A stretch of 64,000 nucleotides of DNA from Verrucosispora sp. WMMD573. GTDB lineage: Bacteria; Actinomycetota; Actinomycetes; Mycobacteriales; Micromonosporaceae. The notes beneath the pieces were generated by a model that was not told the DNA's origin, made no database searches, and saw nothing but the letters and a program-made list of their open reading frames with translations. Positions 43,211 to 57,478 of this stretch are shown piece by piece. The stretch is from NCBI RefSeq assembly GCF_027497175.1, contig NZ_CP114901.1:3286001-3350000 (forward strand), written 5' to 3'. Position 1 is the stretch's first letter, and every line of letters begins with the position of its first letter. A program made the position numbers and the translations under genes.

Positions 43211-44653
43211 TCAGAGGTAGCTGAACAGCGGGGGGAAGAGCAGCACCACGATCCAGGCCCAACCGGCGTACACCGGTAGGTAGCGGGTCTGCCAGCGTTC
43301 CAGGGCCGCGAACGGGGTGCGCCGACGGAGGAAGCTCAGCATCAACCACGCCGACCAGGCGAGGTTGGCCAGCAGGATGACGTTCTCACCGAGGGCCGCG
43401 GCCTTGTTCGGGGTGGTGCCGTACTCGGTGATCCGCTCGGTGATCGCCCACAGCACCAGCACGTCGATGATGAGCGCGCTGACCACGAGGGCGAGCTGCA
43501 ACCTGTCGAACAGGCCGGGCGGGGCCAGCGGGTCGCGGGCCGAGATCGAGTAGAGCAGCAACCCCAGCACCACGACCAGCAGCAGGTCGAACAGGATCAG
43601 CGCCTCGCGCTCGACGTTGATGCCGGCGGTGGTCCAGACGATGGCCACCAGGAAGGCCAGCAACGCGGCGGTGAACAGCGGCGTGAACAGGCGGGTGAGT
43701 ACCGGGGCGATGTTCTCGACGACGCTCTGTTTGGCCTCGACGAGCCAGCCTGCCACGACCACCGCGGCCACCGCGCCGCACGGCAGCAACCACTGCGAGA
43801 CGAAGCCCTCCGGGTCGATGCCGATGGCCTGGAAGGTGCCGACCGTGAAGGCGGTCAACACGCCGCCACCGAGAGCGATGAGGACGAAGTAGACGAAGCA
43901 CTCGCCGGTGAATCTGATGAAGTCCATCCGCCGTCGCGACGAGCGTAGTTCGTCGGAGACGTAGGCCAGGCCGACCACGAGCCACAGGGCTATCGGCAGG
44001 TGGATGGTGGTCAGGACCAGCGACTGGGAGTCCTCCGCGAGGGGGTAGATGTTGGCGGCCACCGCGCCGAGCGCGAACAGAGCGACCATCACCCCGATCA
44101 CCGCCGTGCCGGCCCGGCGGCGCCAGGCCAGGTACGCGGCCAGCCAGGGCAGCGTGAACAGCGCGAAGTTGGGCGCGTAGAAGGTGCCGTCCTGTTCGAA
44201 ACCCAGACCGAACAACGCCGGTAGTTTGATCGACACGGCCGCGCCGACCGCGCACACGATCATCGCGATCAGGTCGCGCCGGGACTGGTTGTCCGTCTCC
44301 GGGTCGTCGGTGCCGCCGGTCAGCACCAATTGCTTCCACAGTCGCTCGGAGTGTTCCCGGGCGAACTCGCGGGACAACTCGTCCAGGCCACCCAGCCTCT
44401 TCACCGCGACCAGGAATGCCTCGTCGGGGCGCAGGCCGGTGGCGATGAGCTCGTCGACCGAGCCGCGAAGGTGGTCCTCCAACTCCTCGGCGTCGGAGCG
44501 TTGCAGTTCCGGGCGGTGGCGCACGTAGCGACGCCACTGGGCGAACTGGGCCTCCAACGCTTCCTGGCCCGGCGCGGTCGTCGCGCCCTCCGGATCGCGT
44601 GGCGCGGTCGTGCCGTCCGGGCCGGGGGACGCCGGGCTGCCGGGCGTGGTCAT
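43211..44653 (-). CDS. Multi-pass membrane protein with PadR-partner N-terminal domain
   Basis: A 480-residue protein. After a Pro/Gly/Ala-rich start, residues 30-105 form a soluble helical domain (FAQWRRYVRHRPELQRSDAE, VKRLGGLDELSREFAREH) of the type found in DUF1700/permease-prefix proteins encoded next to PadR regulators. About ten hydrophobic segments follow. The catalytic function, if any, is unknown. Its ATG overlaps the PadR stop (ATGA), so it is probably controlled by that repressor, perhaps in response to membrane stress. Confidence 0.85.
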   Translation of the reverse strand: MTTPGSPASPGPDGTTAPRDPEGATTAPGQEALEAQFAQWRRYVRHRPELQRSDAEELEDHLRGSVDELIATGLRPDEAFLVAVKRLGGLDELSREFAREHSERLWKQLVLTGGTDDPETDNQSRRDLIAMIVCAVGAAVSIKLPALFGLGFEQDGTFYAPNFALFTLPWLAAYLAWRRRAGTAVIGVMVALFALGAVAANIYPLAEDSQSLVLTTIHLPIALWLVVGLAYVSDELRSSRRRMDFIRFTGECFVYFVLIALGGGVLTAFTVGTFQAIGIDPEGFVSQWLLPCGAVAAVVVAGWLVEAKQSVVENIAPVLTRLFTPLFTAALLAFLVAIVWTTAGINVEREALILFDLLLVVVLGLLLYSISARDPLAPPGLFDRLQLALVVSALIIDVLVLWAITERITEYGTTPNKAAALGENVILLANLAWSAWLMLSFLRRRTPFAALERWQTRYLPVYAGWAWIVVLLFPPLFSYL

Positions 44654-45024
44654 GCCAGACCTCCGAGGGGAATCGTGGTCGAGCGGCGCACGTCGCCGGG
44701 GCCGACCCAGATCGCTTTGAGTGCGCTCACCACGGTGTCCCACTGGCGACGTTGCTCGGCGAGCTCGGCGAGGCCGCTGTCGGTGATGCGGTAGTACTTG
44801 CGTCGTCGCTCCCCGGGGACCGATTGCCAGCTCGACTCCACGTGACCGAGCCGTTCGAGCCGGTGCAGCAGGGGATAGAGCAACCCTTCGGTCCAGTCCA
44901 ACTCGCCGTCGGACAGCTCGTTGATGCGTCTGAGGATCGCGTACCCGTAGCTCTCCCCGTCGGCCAGGATGCCGAGCACCATCGGCGTCGCCGAGGCGGC
45001 GACGAGATCCTTGGTGATCTTCAT
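44650..45024 (-). CDS. PadR-family transcriptional regulator
   Basis: A 124-residue winged-helix regulator: LGILADGESYGYAILRRINE, ELDWTEGLLYPLLHRLERLG and RRKYYRITDSGLAELAEQRR are classic PadR features. ATG 45024 is preceded by GGGAG at good spacing. It lies first in a two-gene operon with the membrane protein. A 48-bp inverted repeat directly upstream is the likely operator for autorepression. Confidence 0.93.
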   Translation of the reverse strand: MKITKDLVAASATPMVLGILADGESYGYAILRRINELSDGELDWTEGLLYPLLHRLERLGHVESSWQSVPGERRRKYYRITDSGLAELAEQRRQWDTVVSALKAIWVGPGDVRRSTTIPLGGLA

Positions 45025-45036
45025 GAGATTCTCCCA

Positions 45037-45084
45037 CCACCAATACCTAGAACTATTAGGCATAGTAGTTCTAGGTATTGGTGG
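45037..45084. promoter_or_regulatory. 48-bp PadR operator with 19-bp arms
   Basis: The arm at 45037-45055 (CCACCAATACCTAGAACTA) is exactly complementary to 45066-45084 around a 10-bp centre. It is AT-rich compared with its surroundings and begins 12 bp before the PadR start codon, overlapping the probable promoter. Confidence 0.75.
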
Positions 45085-45090
45085 GCGCAA

Positions 45091-45123
45091 GAGAAGCCCG
45101 CCGGCATCACCGGCGGGCTTCTC
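45091..45123 (-). terminator. Strong hairpin after the helicase gene
   Basis: Perfect 14-bp arms GAGAAGCCCGCCGG (45091-45104) and CCGGCGGGCTTCTC (45110-45123) with a 5-nt loop, 49 bp past the helicase stop. Confidence 0.85.
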
Positions 45124-45172
45124 GTAAGCGCTGTTCAGAGTTGGCCGGGGTGTCCCCGGGCGGCTGTGTCGC

Positions 45173-46624
45173 TCAGCGACCGCCGCCACGCCCACCGGGC
45201 CGGGCCCGGGCGGAGAAGGCCGCCGCACCCGAACGGGCAGCACCGGAGCGCGCCGAGGCGGACCGCCCTGAGCCGGTTGCAGCGGACCGCCCCGAACTGG
45301 CCGCAACGGACCGCCCTGAGCCGGCCTGGGCGGGCTTGCCGCTGCGCCGGTTGCGGCCCGCGGGGGCGGGTGACGTCTCGCGTCGGGCGGTAGTTGGTCG
45401 GGCGGCCGGCGCGACCGCCAGCGTCCGTTCCCCGGGCGCGAGTTCACGCAGCAGCGCGTCCCCCGGGCGCAGTCGAGTGGTGGTCGCCGCGATGCCCGCC
45501 TTGCGGGTCAGTTCGCGTACCTCGGGGGCCTGGGTGTCGGTCATCAGGGTCACGACCGTCCCGGCCGCGCCGGCCCGGGCGGTACGCCCCGAGCGGTGCA
45601 GGTACGCCTTGTGCTCCACGGGTGGATCGGCGTGCACAACGAGGGCCACGTCGTCGACGTGGATGCCCCGCGCCGCGATGTCGGTGGCCACCAGCGTCCG
45701 CACCGTGCCGTCGGAGAACGCCTTGAGGTTCCTGGTGCGGGCGCCCTGGGCCAGATTGCCGTGCAACTCCACCGCGGCCACCCCGGCCGCGACCAGCCGG
45801 CGGGTGAGGGTCTTGGCACCTCGCTTGGTGCGGGTGAACACCACCGTCCGTCCGGGCGCGGCGGTCAGGTCGACAAGCACGGCGAACCGGTCCTCGGCGT
45901 GCACGTGCAGCACGTGGTGCGTCATCGCGGCGACCGGCGACTTGGTCGAGTCGACGCTGTGCACCACCGGATCGGTGAGGAAACGCCGGACGAGCACATC
46001 GACCCCGGAGTCCAGGGTGGCGGAGAAGAGCAGCCGTTGCCCGTTGCGCGGGGTCAGCTCCAGCAGCCGGCGTACCGTCGGCAGGAAGCCCAGGTCAGCC
46101 ATGTGGTCGGCCTCGTCGAGCACGCTGATCTCTACGGCGTCCAGGTGGGCGTGACCGGCCTGCACGTGGTCGGCGAGCCGGCCCGGGCAGGCCACCAGGA
46201 CGTCGACCCCGGCGCGCAATCCGGTGATCTGCGGCCGAGCGGCGACGCCGCCGAAGACGGTCATGGTGCGCAGCGACAGTGCCTCGGCCAGCGGCGCCAT
46301 CACGCTGTCGATCTGAGTGGCCAGCTCCCGGGTGGGCGCGAGGATGAGCGCCCGGGGACGTCCGGGTCGGCGCGGCGCGGCGGTGGCGGCGAGCCGGGTG
46401 AGCACGGCCAGGACGAAGGCGTAGGTCTTGCCCGAACCAGTGCGGCCCCGACCGAGCACGTCGCGACCGGCCAGGGCGTCGGGCAGGGTTGCGGCCTGGA
46501 TCGGGAACGGTCGGTCCACTCCGGTCGCGGCCAGCACGCGGGTCAGTGCGGCGGGCACGCCCAGCTCGGCGAAGGTCGAAACGGCGGGCGGGGTGGTCTG
46601 TTGCTGCGGGCGGCGTGCCGCCAT
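45173..46624 (-). CDS. DEAD-box RNA helicase
   Basis: A 483-residue helicase with all core motifs in order: Q-motif region RPFPIQAATLP, Walker A GRTGSGKT, PTRELA, DEAD (VLDEADHMADLGF), SAT (LLFSATLD), and HRSGRTARAG. It unwinds RNA duplexes with ATP, probably in ribosome assembly or cold adaptation. The C-terminal 85 residues are a basic low-complexity tail with repeated SGRS units (GSGRSVAASSGRSAATGSGR) and a final RPGGRGGGR, typical of RNA-binding tails; the underlying DNA is a GC-rich tandem repeat likely to vary between strains. Confidence 0.95.
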   Translation of the reverse strand: MAARRPQQQTTPPAVSTFAELGVPAALTRVLAATGVDRPFPIQAATLPDALAGRDVLGRGRTGSGKTYAFVLAVLTRLAATAAPRRPGRPRALILAPTRELATQIDSVMAPLAEALSLRTMTVFGGVAARPQITGLRAGVDVLVACPGRLADHVQAGHAHLDAVEISVLDEADHMADLGFLPTVRRLLELTPRNGQRLLFSATLDSGVDVLVRRFLTDPVVHSVDSTKSPVAAMTHHVLHVHAEDRFAVLVDLTAAPGRTVVFTRTKRGAKTLTRRLVAAGVAAVELHGNLAQGARTRNLKAFSDGTVRTLVATDIAARGIHVDDVALVVHADPPVEHKAYLHRSGRTARAGAAGTVVTLMTDTQAPEVRELTRKAGIAATTTRLRPGDALLRELAPGERTLAVAPAARPTTARRETSPAPAGRNRRSGKPAQAGSGRSVAASSGRSAATGSGRSASARSGAARSGAAAFSARARPGGRGGGR

Positions 46625-46786
46625 GAAGGCTCCGAACGTAGAAGGGGATGTCCCACCCGGCGCTGCGGTGCCGGCCGTGGCCTGGCGCGTCGAAGGCGTG
46701 GGGCCCGGGACATCGAATCGGACCCGCGGTCAGGCGGGTCCGAGGGTGAGCCTACCCGACCGGCGGTGGGCAGGCTGCCGGTGCGG

Positions 46787-47068
46787 TCAGGAGGGTGCCA
46801 CGACCCGCCATCGACTCTGACCGCCCATCCACGCCCCGGCCAGGATCTCCGCCGACTTACGACCGGGGCAGGGGTAGATCTTCGAGCGCCCGGTGCCGCC
46901 GCCGGCCCGGGCCTCGACCTCCCACGACTCGCCGTCGGTGCGGATGTAGACGTCGCGACGTCCGCGCGGGGTGTGGTCGCCGTTCCACCAGTGACGCTCA
47001 ACTCTCACCCGCTGACCGTATAGCACCAGGTCCGCGAGGGAAACGTTGATGATCTTGGGAGATGTCAC
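46787..47068 (-). CDS. Small hypothetical protein
   Basis: A 93-residue protein from GTG 47068 with Trp- and Gly-rich sequence (RHWWNGDHTPRGRRDVYI, GAWMGGQSRWRVVAPS). It has no signal peptide or membrane segment, and no family was recognised. Codon use is typical of the region, which supports a real gene. It is divergent from the carboxylase gene. Confidence 0.6.
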   Translation of the reverse strand: MTSPKIINVSLADLVLYGQRVRVERHWWNGDHTPRGRRDVYIRTDGESWEVEARAGGGTGRSKIYPCPGRKSAEILAGAWMGGQSRWRVVAPS

Positions 47069-47310
47069 CGCCACGCAGGGTGTTTGTCGCCTCGACTCGA
47101 CGTGTTCGTCCGTGACTCGGCAGGGGTGACCCGAGCGACCCGCAGTGGGCGTCGAGCGCTGGGGTTGGCGGGTTTCCACAAAATCCGTTGTCCGGAGGTG
47201 GCAGTTCCCACGTCTTCCTTACTCGCCGGTAGCCACGAAGGTTGGTTCAACGGGACCCCCTCTGCGGGAGAGTCCCTCCTGTCAGGGACGATCTTCCGGA
47301 GGCCTGCTCG

Positions 47311-52824
<5,514 letters not shown>

Positions 52825-52831
52825 CCTGTCG

Positions 52832-52872
52832 GGCACGCCGGCGGCGGGACACGGTCGTGTCGCTGGCGTGCC
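52832..52872 (+). terminator. Hairpin after the carboxylase gene
   Basis: Arms GGCACGCC (52832-52839) and GGCGTGCC (52865-52872) enclose an inner stem GACAC/GTGTC (52848-52861), starting 8 bp after the stop codon. Confidence 0.5.
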
Positions 52873-52882
52873 ACGATGGGGC

Positions 52883-53356
52883 GTGCCCGAGGACCGGAAG
52901 CCGTCGATCGCGTTCGAGACCACCTACACCGTCGCGGCCCGGCCCGACGTGGTGTGCGCGCACCTGGCCGATCCGCGCAGCTATATCGGACTGTCGCCGC
53001 TGATCGTGGCGGTCGACGACGTGTGGCACGGTCACGACGCCGAGGGCCGCGCGACCGCCGACTACCTCGCCGTCGAGCGGTTCCGGCTGGTCGGGCCGTT
53101 GCGGTGGGACAACCGCATCCGGGTACGCATGGTCTCGACGCCACCACACGGCCCGCTGGTCAGCGAGGTGCGCAGCCCGGGTTGGGTGTCCCTGCGCGCG
53201 GTGGTGGAGCTGACCCCGGTACCGGAGGGCACCCGGGTCGACGAATGGATCACCGCGCACGCACCGGCACCGCTGCGGCGGTTCGTGGCCGGCCAGGCCC
53301 GGCAGGTCGCGGCGTACCGGGCGGCCGAACTGACCCGCCGCATGGCGGCCGGGTAG
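52883..53356 (+). CDS. SRPBCC-family protein
   Basis: A 157-residue START/polyketide-cyclase-like fold: an N-terminal strand (SIAFETTYTVAARPDVVCAH), central strands, and a long C-terminal helix (APLRRFVAGQARQVAAYRAA). It starts with GTG 52883. Such proteins bind small hydrophobic ligands or act as cyclases or dehydratases; the ligand is unknown. It stands in the same direction as the carboxylase gene but behind a hairpin. Confidence 0.8.
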   Translation: MPEDRKPSIAFETTYTVAARPDVVCAHLADPRSYIGLSPLIVAVDDVWHGHDAEGRATADYLAVERFRLVGPLRWDNRIRVRMVSTPPHGPLVSEVRSPGWVSLRAVVELTPVPEGTRVDEWITAHAPAPLRRFVAGQARQVAAYRAAELTRRMAAG

Positions 53357-53374
53357 TCACGCGGAGTGGGATTT

Positions 53375-53389
53375 TGCACTAGCAGTGCA
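53375..53389. promoter_or_regulatory. Palindromic operator before the DUF2855 gene
   Basis: TGCACTAGCAGTGCA has 6-bp arms around AGC and lies about 38 bp before the start codon. The regulator is not encoded next to it. Confidence 0.5.
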
Positions 53390-53426
53390 TCTTGTTTCGG
53401 TGGCGTTGACTGCCTAGCGTCTCAGC

Positions 53427-54494
53427 ATGGCTGCCTCCTGGACGTTCGCCGTGGACCGTGCCGAGCTGAGCCGCACCACCCTGGTGGAGCGTGCCGTGCC
53501 GGAGCTGTCCGACGGCGAGGCGCTGTTGCGCGTGGACCGCGTCGGACTGACCGCCAACAACGTCACCTATGCGGTGCTCGGCGAGTCGATGCGTTACTGG
53601 GAGTTCTTCCCGCCCGACCGGCACGGGCTGGACGGGCAGTGGGGCCTGCCGCCGCTGTGGGGCTTCGCCGAAGTGGTCGCCTCGACCGTCAGCGAGGTCG
53701 AGGTGGGGCAGCGGGTGTACGGCTATCTTCCGCCGGCCGGGCACCTGGTGGTGCGGCCGGCGAGGGTGGACGCGACCGGGTTCCGGGACGCCAGTGCGCA
53801 CCGGGCCGAGCTGCCCTCGCCGTACAACGGATACCGCTCGACCGTCGGCGACCCGGCGTACCGCGCCGACCAGGAGGACCTGCTGACCCTGTTCCGGCCG
53901 CTCTTCTTCACCTCCTTCATGCTGGCCGACCAGATCGTCGACAACGATTGCTACGGCGCGACGTCGCTGGTGTTCTCCTCGGCATCCAGCAAGACCGCGT
54001 ACGCCGCCGCCGTCGAACTGCGCGGACGTGGCCCGCGCCTGGTCGGGCTCACCTCGCCCGGCAACCTCGCGTTCACCCGCTCGCTCGGCTGCTACGACGA
54101 GGTGCTGTCGTACGACCGGATCGCCGCCCTCGATCCGGTGCCGACCGCCTACCTCGACCTGTCCGGTGCGCCCGCGACCCGGGTCGCCCTGCGGCGTCGC
54201 CTCGGCGACCGGCTGGTCCGCGACATCGCGGTCGGTCTGACCAACCAGATCCCGAACGCCGATGCGGCAGGGGAGGTCTTCTTCGCTCCGGTGCAGATGC
54301 GCAAACGCCGACTGGACTGGGGTCGCGACGGGCTCGACCGACGCTTCGCCGCCGCCTGGCGACGCTTCGCCGAGTTGGCCGGCGGATGGCTCGACGTCCA
54401 GCTCGGCACCGGCCCGGCCGCCCTGGAGCGGGCCTGGCTCGACGTGCTCGCGGGCCGTACCCCGCCCCGGGTGGGGCAGGTCGTCCAGCTCTGA
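53427..54494 (+). CDS. DUF2855 family protein
   Basis: A 355-residue protein resembling a reductase-like family (DUF2855): LTANNVTYAVLGESMRYWEF near the N-terminus, and a medium-chain-reductase-like core (VGQRVYGYLPPAGHLVV, SSASSKTAYAAAVELRGRG) without an obvious zinc site. The biochemical role is not established. ATG 53427 is the natural start. It is followed by a transporter gene after 60 bp with its own palindromic site. Confidence 0.85.
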   Translation: MAASWTFAVDRAELSRTTLVERAVPELSDGEALLRVDRVGLTANNVTYAVLGESMRYWEFFPPDRHGLDGQWGLPPLWGFAEVVASTVSEVEVGQRVYGYLPPAGHLVVRPARVDATGFRDASAHRAELPSPYNGYRSTVGDPAYRADQEDLLTLFRPLFFTSFMLADQIVDNDCYGATSLVFSSASSKTAYAAAVELRGRGPRLVGLTSPGNLAFTRSLGCYDEVLSYDRIAALDPVPTAYLDLSGAPATRVALRRRLGDRLVRDIAVGLTNQIPNADAAGEVFFAPVQMRKRRLDWGRDGLDRRFAAAWRRFAELAGGWLDVQLGTGPAALERAWLDVLAGRTPPRVGQVVQL

Positions 54495-54526
54495 CGACAG
54501 CCCAGCCACATGGAGGATTGCGAGTG

Positions 54527-54544
54527 CGTTACCAGGTAGTAACG
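54527..54544. promoter_or_regulatory. 18-bp inverted repeat upstream of the symporter gene
   Basis: CGTTAC and GTAACG flank a 6-bp spacer, 10 bp before the start codon. It could be an operator; the cognate regulator is unknown. Confidence 0.4.
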
Positions 54545-54554
54545 ATGTCGTGTC

Positions 54555-55451
54555 ATGGACTCCGCCCTGACCCTTATCGGACTACCCGTCGCCCTCGGCA
54601 TCATCATGCTCGGTCTGGGTCTCGGCCTGACCACAAGCGATTTCCGCCGAGTGGCCCGACACCCGAAGGCCGCCGTCATCGCCCTGGTCTGCCAGGTGCT
54701 GCTGCTGCCGGCGCTCTGCTTCGGCCTGGTGCTCGCCTTCGACCTGCCGCCCGAGCTGGGCGTCGGGATGATGCTGTTGGCCGCGTCGCCGGGCGGCACC
54801 ACGGCCAACCTGTACAGCCACCTCTTCGGCGGTCACGTGGCCCTGAACATCACCCTGACCGCGATCAACTCGGTGCTGGCGGTGTTCACCCTCCCGATCG
54901 TGGTCAACCTGTCGGCGGCGTACTTCCTCGGCGACGCGCGCAGCATCGGACTGCAGTTCGACAAGGTGCTCCAGGTGTTCGCGATCGTGCTGGTCCCGGT
55001 CGCCCTCGGAATGCTGATCCGGGCACGGTCGGCCCGGGTCGCGCAGCGGTTGGATCGCCCGGTCCGGGTGCTGTCCGTGGTGGTTCTGGTCGCGGTGATC
55101 GCCGGTGCGGTGCTCGGTGAGCGGGAGAATCTCGCCGACTACTTCGTCTCCGTCGGGCTGGCCGTGCTGGCGTTCAACCTGCTCAGCCTCGGCATCGGGT
55201 ACGGCGTGCCGAGGCTGGCCGGGGTCGAGCCCAGCGCCGCCAAGGCGGCCGGGTTCGAGATCGGCATCCACAACAGCACGCTGGCCATCACCGTCGCGCT
55301 CAGCCCGGCGCTGCTCAACAGCACCCAGATGGCGATTCCCGGCGCCGTCTACGGCATCGTCATGTTCTTCACGGCCGCCGCCTTCGGTTACCTGGTCAAC
55401 CGGGTGGGTGCCGGCCGGGAACCGGCGCGGGGAGATGCCGTCCGCAGCTGA
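54555..55451 (+). CDS. Bile acid:sodium symporter (BASS) family transporter
   Basis: A 298-residue membrane protein with about nine or ten hydrophobic segments and the BASS-family pattern ASPGGTTANLYSHLFGG and EIGIHNSTLAITVALSP (sodium-site region). It probably imports an organic anion with sodium. ATG 54555 is used. The tail is short and polar. Its substrate is unknown. Confidence 0.9.
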   Translation: MDSALTLIGLPVALGIIMLGLGLGLTTSDFRRVARHPKAAVIALVCQVLLLPALCFGLVLAFDLPPELGVGMMLLAASPGGTTANLYSHLFGGHVALNITLTAINSVLAVFTLPIVVNLSAAYFLGDARSIGLQFDKVLQVFAIVLVPVALGMLIRARSARVAQRLDRPVRVLSVVVLVAVIAGAVLGERENLADYFVSVGLAVLAFNLLSLGIGYGVPRLAGVEPSAAKAAGFEIGIHNSTLAITVALSPALLNSTQMAIPGAVYGIVMFFTAAAFGYLVNRVGAGREPARGDAVRS

Positions 55452-55626
55452 GCCGGCCGGAGACAGGGGTGAGCGGGCGTGGCATGGATCACCGTTGGCG
55501 TTCCCTCGCTGTGCAACGATCGTTGGGCGTCATGCCTACCGCCCGGCCCCGTCGGTCTGCCCCGAGCATCGGTCGCTGGCAGGCAGGCGGGAAGGCGCCA
55601 TACCTCGCACCCCTTTGGAGAGCACG

Positions 55627-57003
55627 ATGTCCCTCTCTCCGGCTCGGGTCCTCGCCGCGCTGAACGCGGTGCGACCGCCCGACCAGGCGTCCCCCGTCAT
55701 GGGCAAGGCGGTGGTGATCGGCGGCAGCATCGCCGGCATGCTGGCCGCCCGGGTGCTTTCCGATCACGCCGAGAGCGTGGTGGTCATCGACCGCGACGAC
55801 CTGCAGGCGACCGCTGGACGACCGGGCGTGCCACAGGGGACACAACTGCACGCCCTGCTGCCCGGCGGCTTCCTCCAGTTGGAGCAGCTGTTCCCCGGCT
55901 TCCGGGACCAGGCGCTGGCGCAGGGGGCGATCGAGGCACCGCCCGCGGCCCGGCGCAACTACCTGGACGGCCGGCTGAAGGTCGTCGTACCGGACGACGC
56001 CGACAGCCTGGCCGGCAGCCGGCCGCTGCTGGAGTCGTTGATCCGACAGCAGGTGTTGCGGCTACCCAATGTCAAGACCGTCACCGCGCGGGCCACCGGG
56101 CTGGTGTTCGACGGTGCGGTGACCAGCGGGGTCCGGTGCGAGGTCGGCGGTTCGCCCGGTGTCGAGCACGCCGACCTGGTGGTGGACGCCATGGGGCGGT
56201 CCAGCCGGCTCTCCGAGTGGCTGGCGGAGGCCGGGTGGGAGCGGCCGGCGCTGCGGCGGATGACGGTGCACCTCAACTACGCGACCGCCCTGTTCCGACG
56301 CGACGAGGCGGAGCCCGAGCACACCGTGGTGCTGGCGCTGCACAGCCCGACGAGGTCCGTGGACGTCGCCGGTGCCGCGTTCTTCGCGATCGAGGACGGT
56401 CGATGGATGGCGATGATGGCCGGTTACGGGGAGCACCGTCCCGGCCGTACCGCCGAGGATTTCGTCCGCCGGCTGCGGGAGCAGTTCCCGCCGGAGTTCG
56501 CGACGGTCGCCGACAGCGAGATCCTCGGCGACGTGCAGACCTACCGGCACGCCGACAGCCGGCGTCGGGACTTCCACGCGGTGACCCGGCTGCCGGGCGG
56601 GCTGGTCAGCGTCGGTGACGCGGTCGCCTCGTTCAACCCGGTGTACGGGCAGGGCATCACCGCCGCCGCGCTGCACGCGGCCTGCCTGGCGCACTACCTG
56701 CGGCCCGGTCCGGACCTCGCGCTGCCGGCCCGCCACTTCTTCGCCCTTCAGAAGATCGTGGTCGATGCCGCCTGGTCGATCTCGACCTCGGCCGACCTGG
56801 CGTTGCCGCACGTCGAGGGTCCCTACCCACGCGGCTACCGGTTCTCCAGCTGGGTGAGCCGGCAGATCGTCGCGGCGACCGTCACCGACGTGACCACAGC
56901 CCGCCGGTTCAACGACGTCGTCTCGATGCGCAAGCACCCGAGTTCGCTGGCCGCACCGAAGGTGATCCTCGGCGCCCTGCGCGCCAACCGGCGCGCCCGC
57001 TGA
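55627..57003 (+). CDS. FAD-dependent monooxygenase
   Basis: A 458-residue class A flavoprotein with a dinucleotide fold VVIGGSIAGMLAARVLSDHA, a second FAD motif SVGDAVASFNPVYGQGIT, and the substrate region between. It resembles squalene-epoxidase/halogenase-like proteins but has no second halogenase motif (WxWxIP was not found). The glycine motif begins at residue 31, after a short extension (MSLSPARVLAALNAV). The substrate is unknown. Confidence 0.87.
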   Translation: MSLSPARVLAALNAVRPPDQASPVMGKAVVIGGSIAGMLAARVLSDHAESVVVIDRDDLQATAGRPGVPQGTQLHALLPGGFLQLEQLFPGFRDQALAQGAIEAPPAARRNYLDGRLKVVVPDDADSLAGSRPLLESLIRQQVLRLPNVKTVTARATGLVFDGAVTSGVRCEVGGSPGVEHADLVVDAMGRSSRLSEWLAEAGWERPALRRMTVHLNYATALFRRDEAEPEHTVVLALHSPTRSVDVAGAAFFAIEDGRWMAMMAGYGEHRPGRTAEDFVRRLREQFPPEFATVADSEILGDVQTYRHADSRRRDFHAVTRLPGGLVSVGDAVASFNPVYGQGITAAALHAACLAHYLRPGPDLALPARHFFALQKIVVDAAWSISTSADLALPHVEGPYPRGYRFSSWVSRQIVAATVTDVTTARRFNDVVSMRKHPSSLAAPKVILGALRANRRAR

Positions 57004-57127
57004 CGACCTCCGCGCCGTGCCTGCCGCTCGTGCGCGATGGTGCCGGACCGACCGGTAGCGACACCGCCGTGGGGTGCCACCATCGACGACACTTGAGGCC
57101 GTGGACCAGAGCAGAGGAGCACCCGAC

Positions 57128-57478
57128 ATGGCCGAGGTACCCGTCGCTGTGGAGCGAGCCGCGCTGGCCGCCGTCGACCGGATCGGTGGTGACGAGCGAC
57201 TCCGTGCCGACGTGCTCGCCGAGCTGCACGCCCCGGACCGCAACGCAGACCGGTACGTGGACGTGGTGGCCGTGGCGTCGTTGATCGTCGCGGCGGCGAC
57301 GCTCGCTTGGACCATCTACCAGAACCGGCGCGACAACCGGAGCAGCGCCAACCGGGAGGTCGTCGCACGACAGATCCGGGTCGCGCTGTCGGAGACGGGC
57401 GGGGTGCCGACACAGCAACGGGATCTGGTCATCGAGGTGGTGGTCGATAAGATCATCACCGAGGGTGAGAATCGGTGA
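57128..57478 (+). CDS. Small single-span membrane protein paired with the CHAT protein
   Basis: A 116-residue protein with one central hydrophobic segment (VASLIVAAATLAWTIY, about residues 47-62) flanked by charged residues, a helical N-terminal half and a polar C-terminal half. ATG 57128 follows GAGGAG. Its 3' end overlaps the CHAT-NB-ARC-TPR gene, implying coupled expression and a shared task. It may anchor that protein or be its proteolytic target. No family was recognised. Confidence 0.75.
   Translation: MAEVPVAVERAALAAVDRIGGDERLRADVLAELHAPDRNADRYVDVVAVASLIVAAATLAWTIYQNRRDNRSSANREVVARQIRVALSETGGVPTQQRDLVIEVVVDKIITEGENR

Noticed and set aside
45240..45340. CRISPR-like repeats near the helicase 3' end
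   Set aside because: The repeats encode the SGRS-rich tail of the helicase and have no unique spacers.
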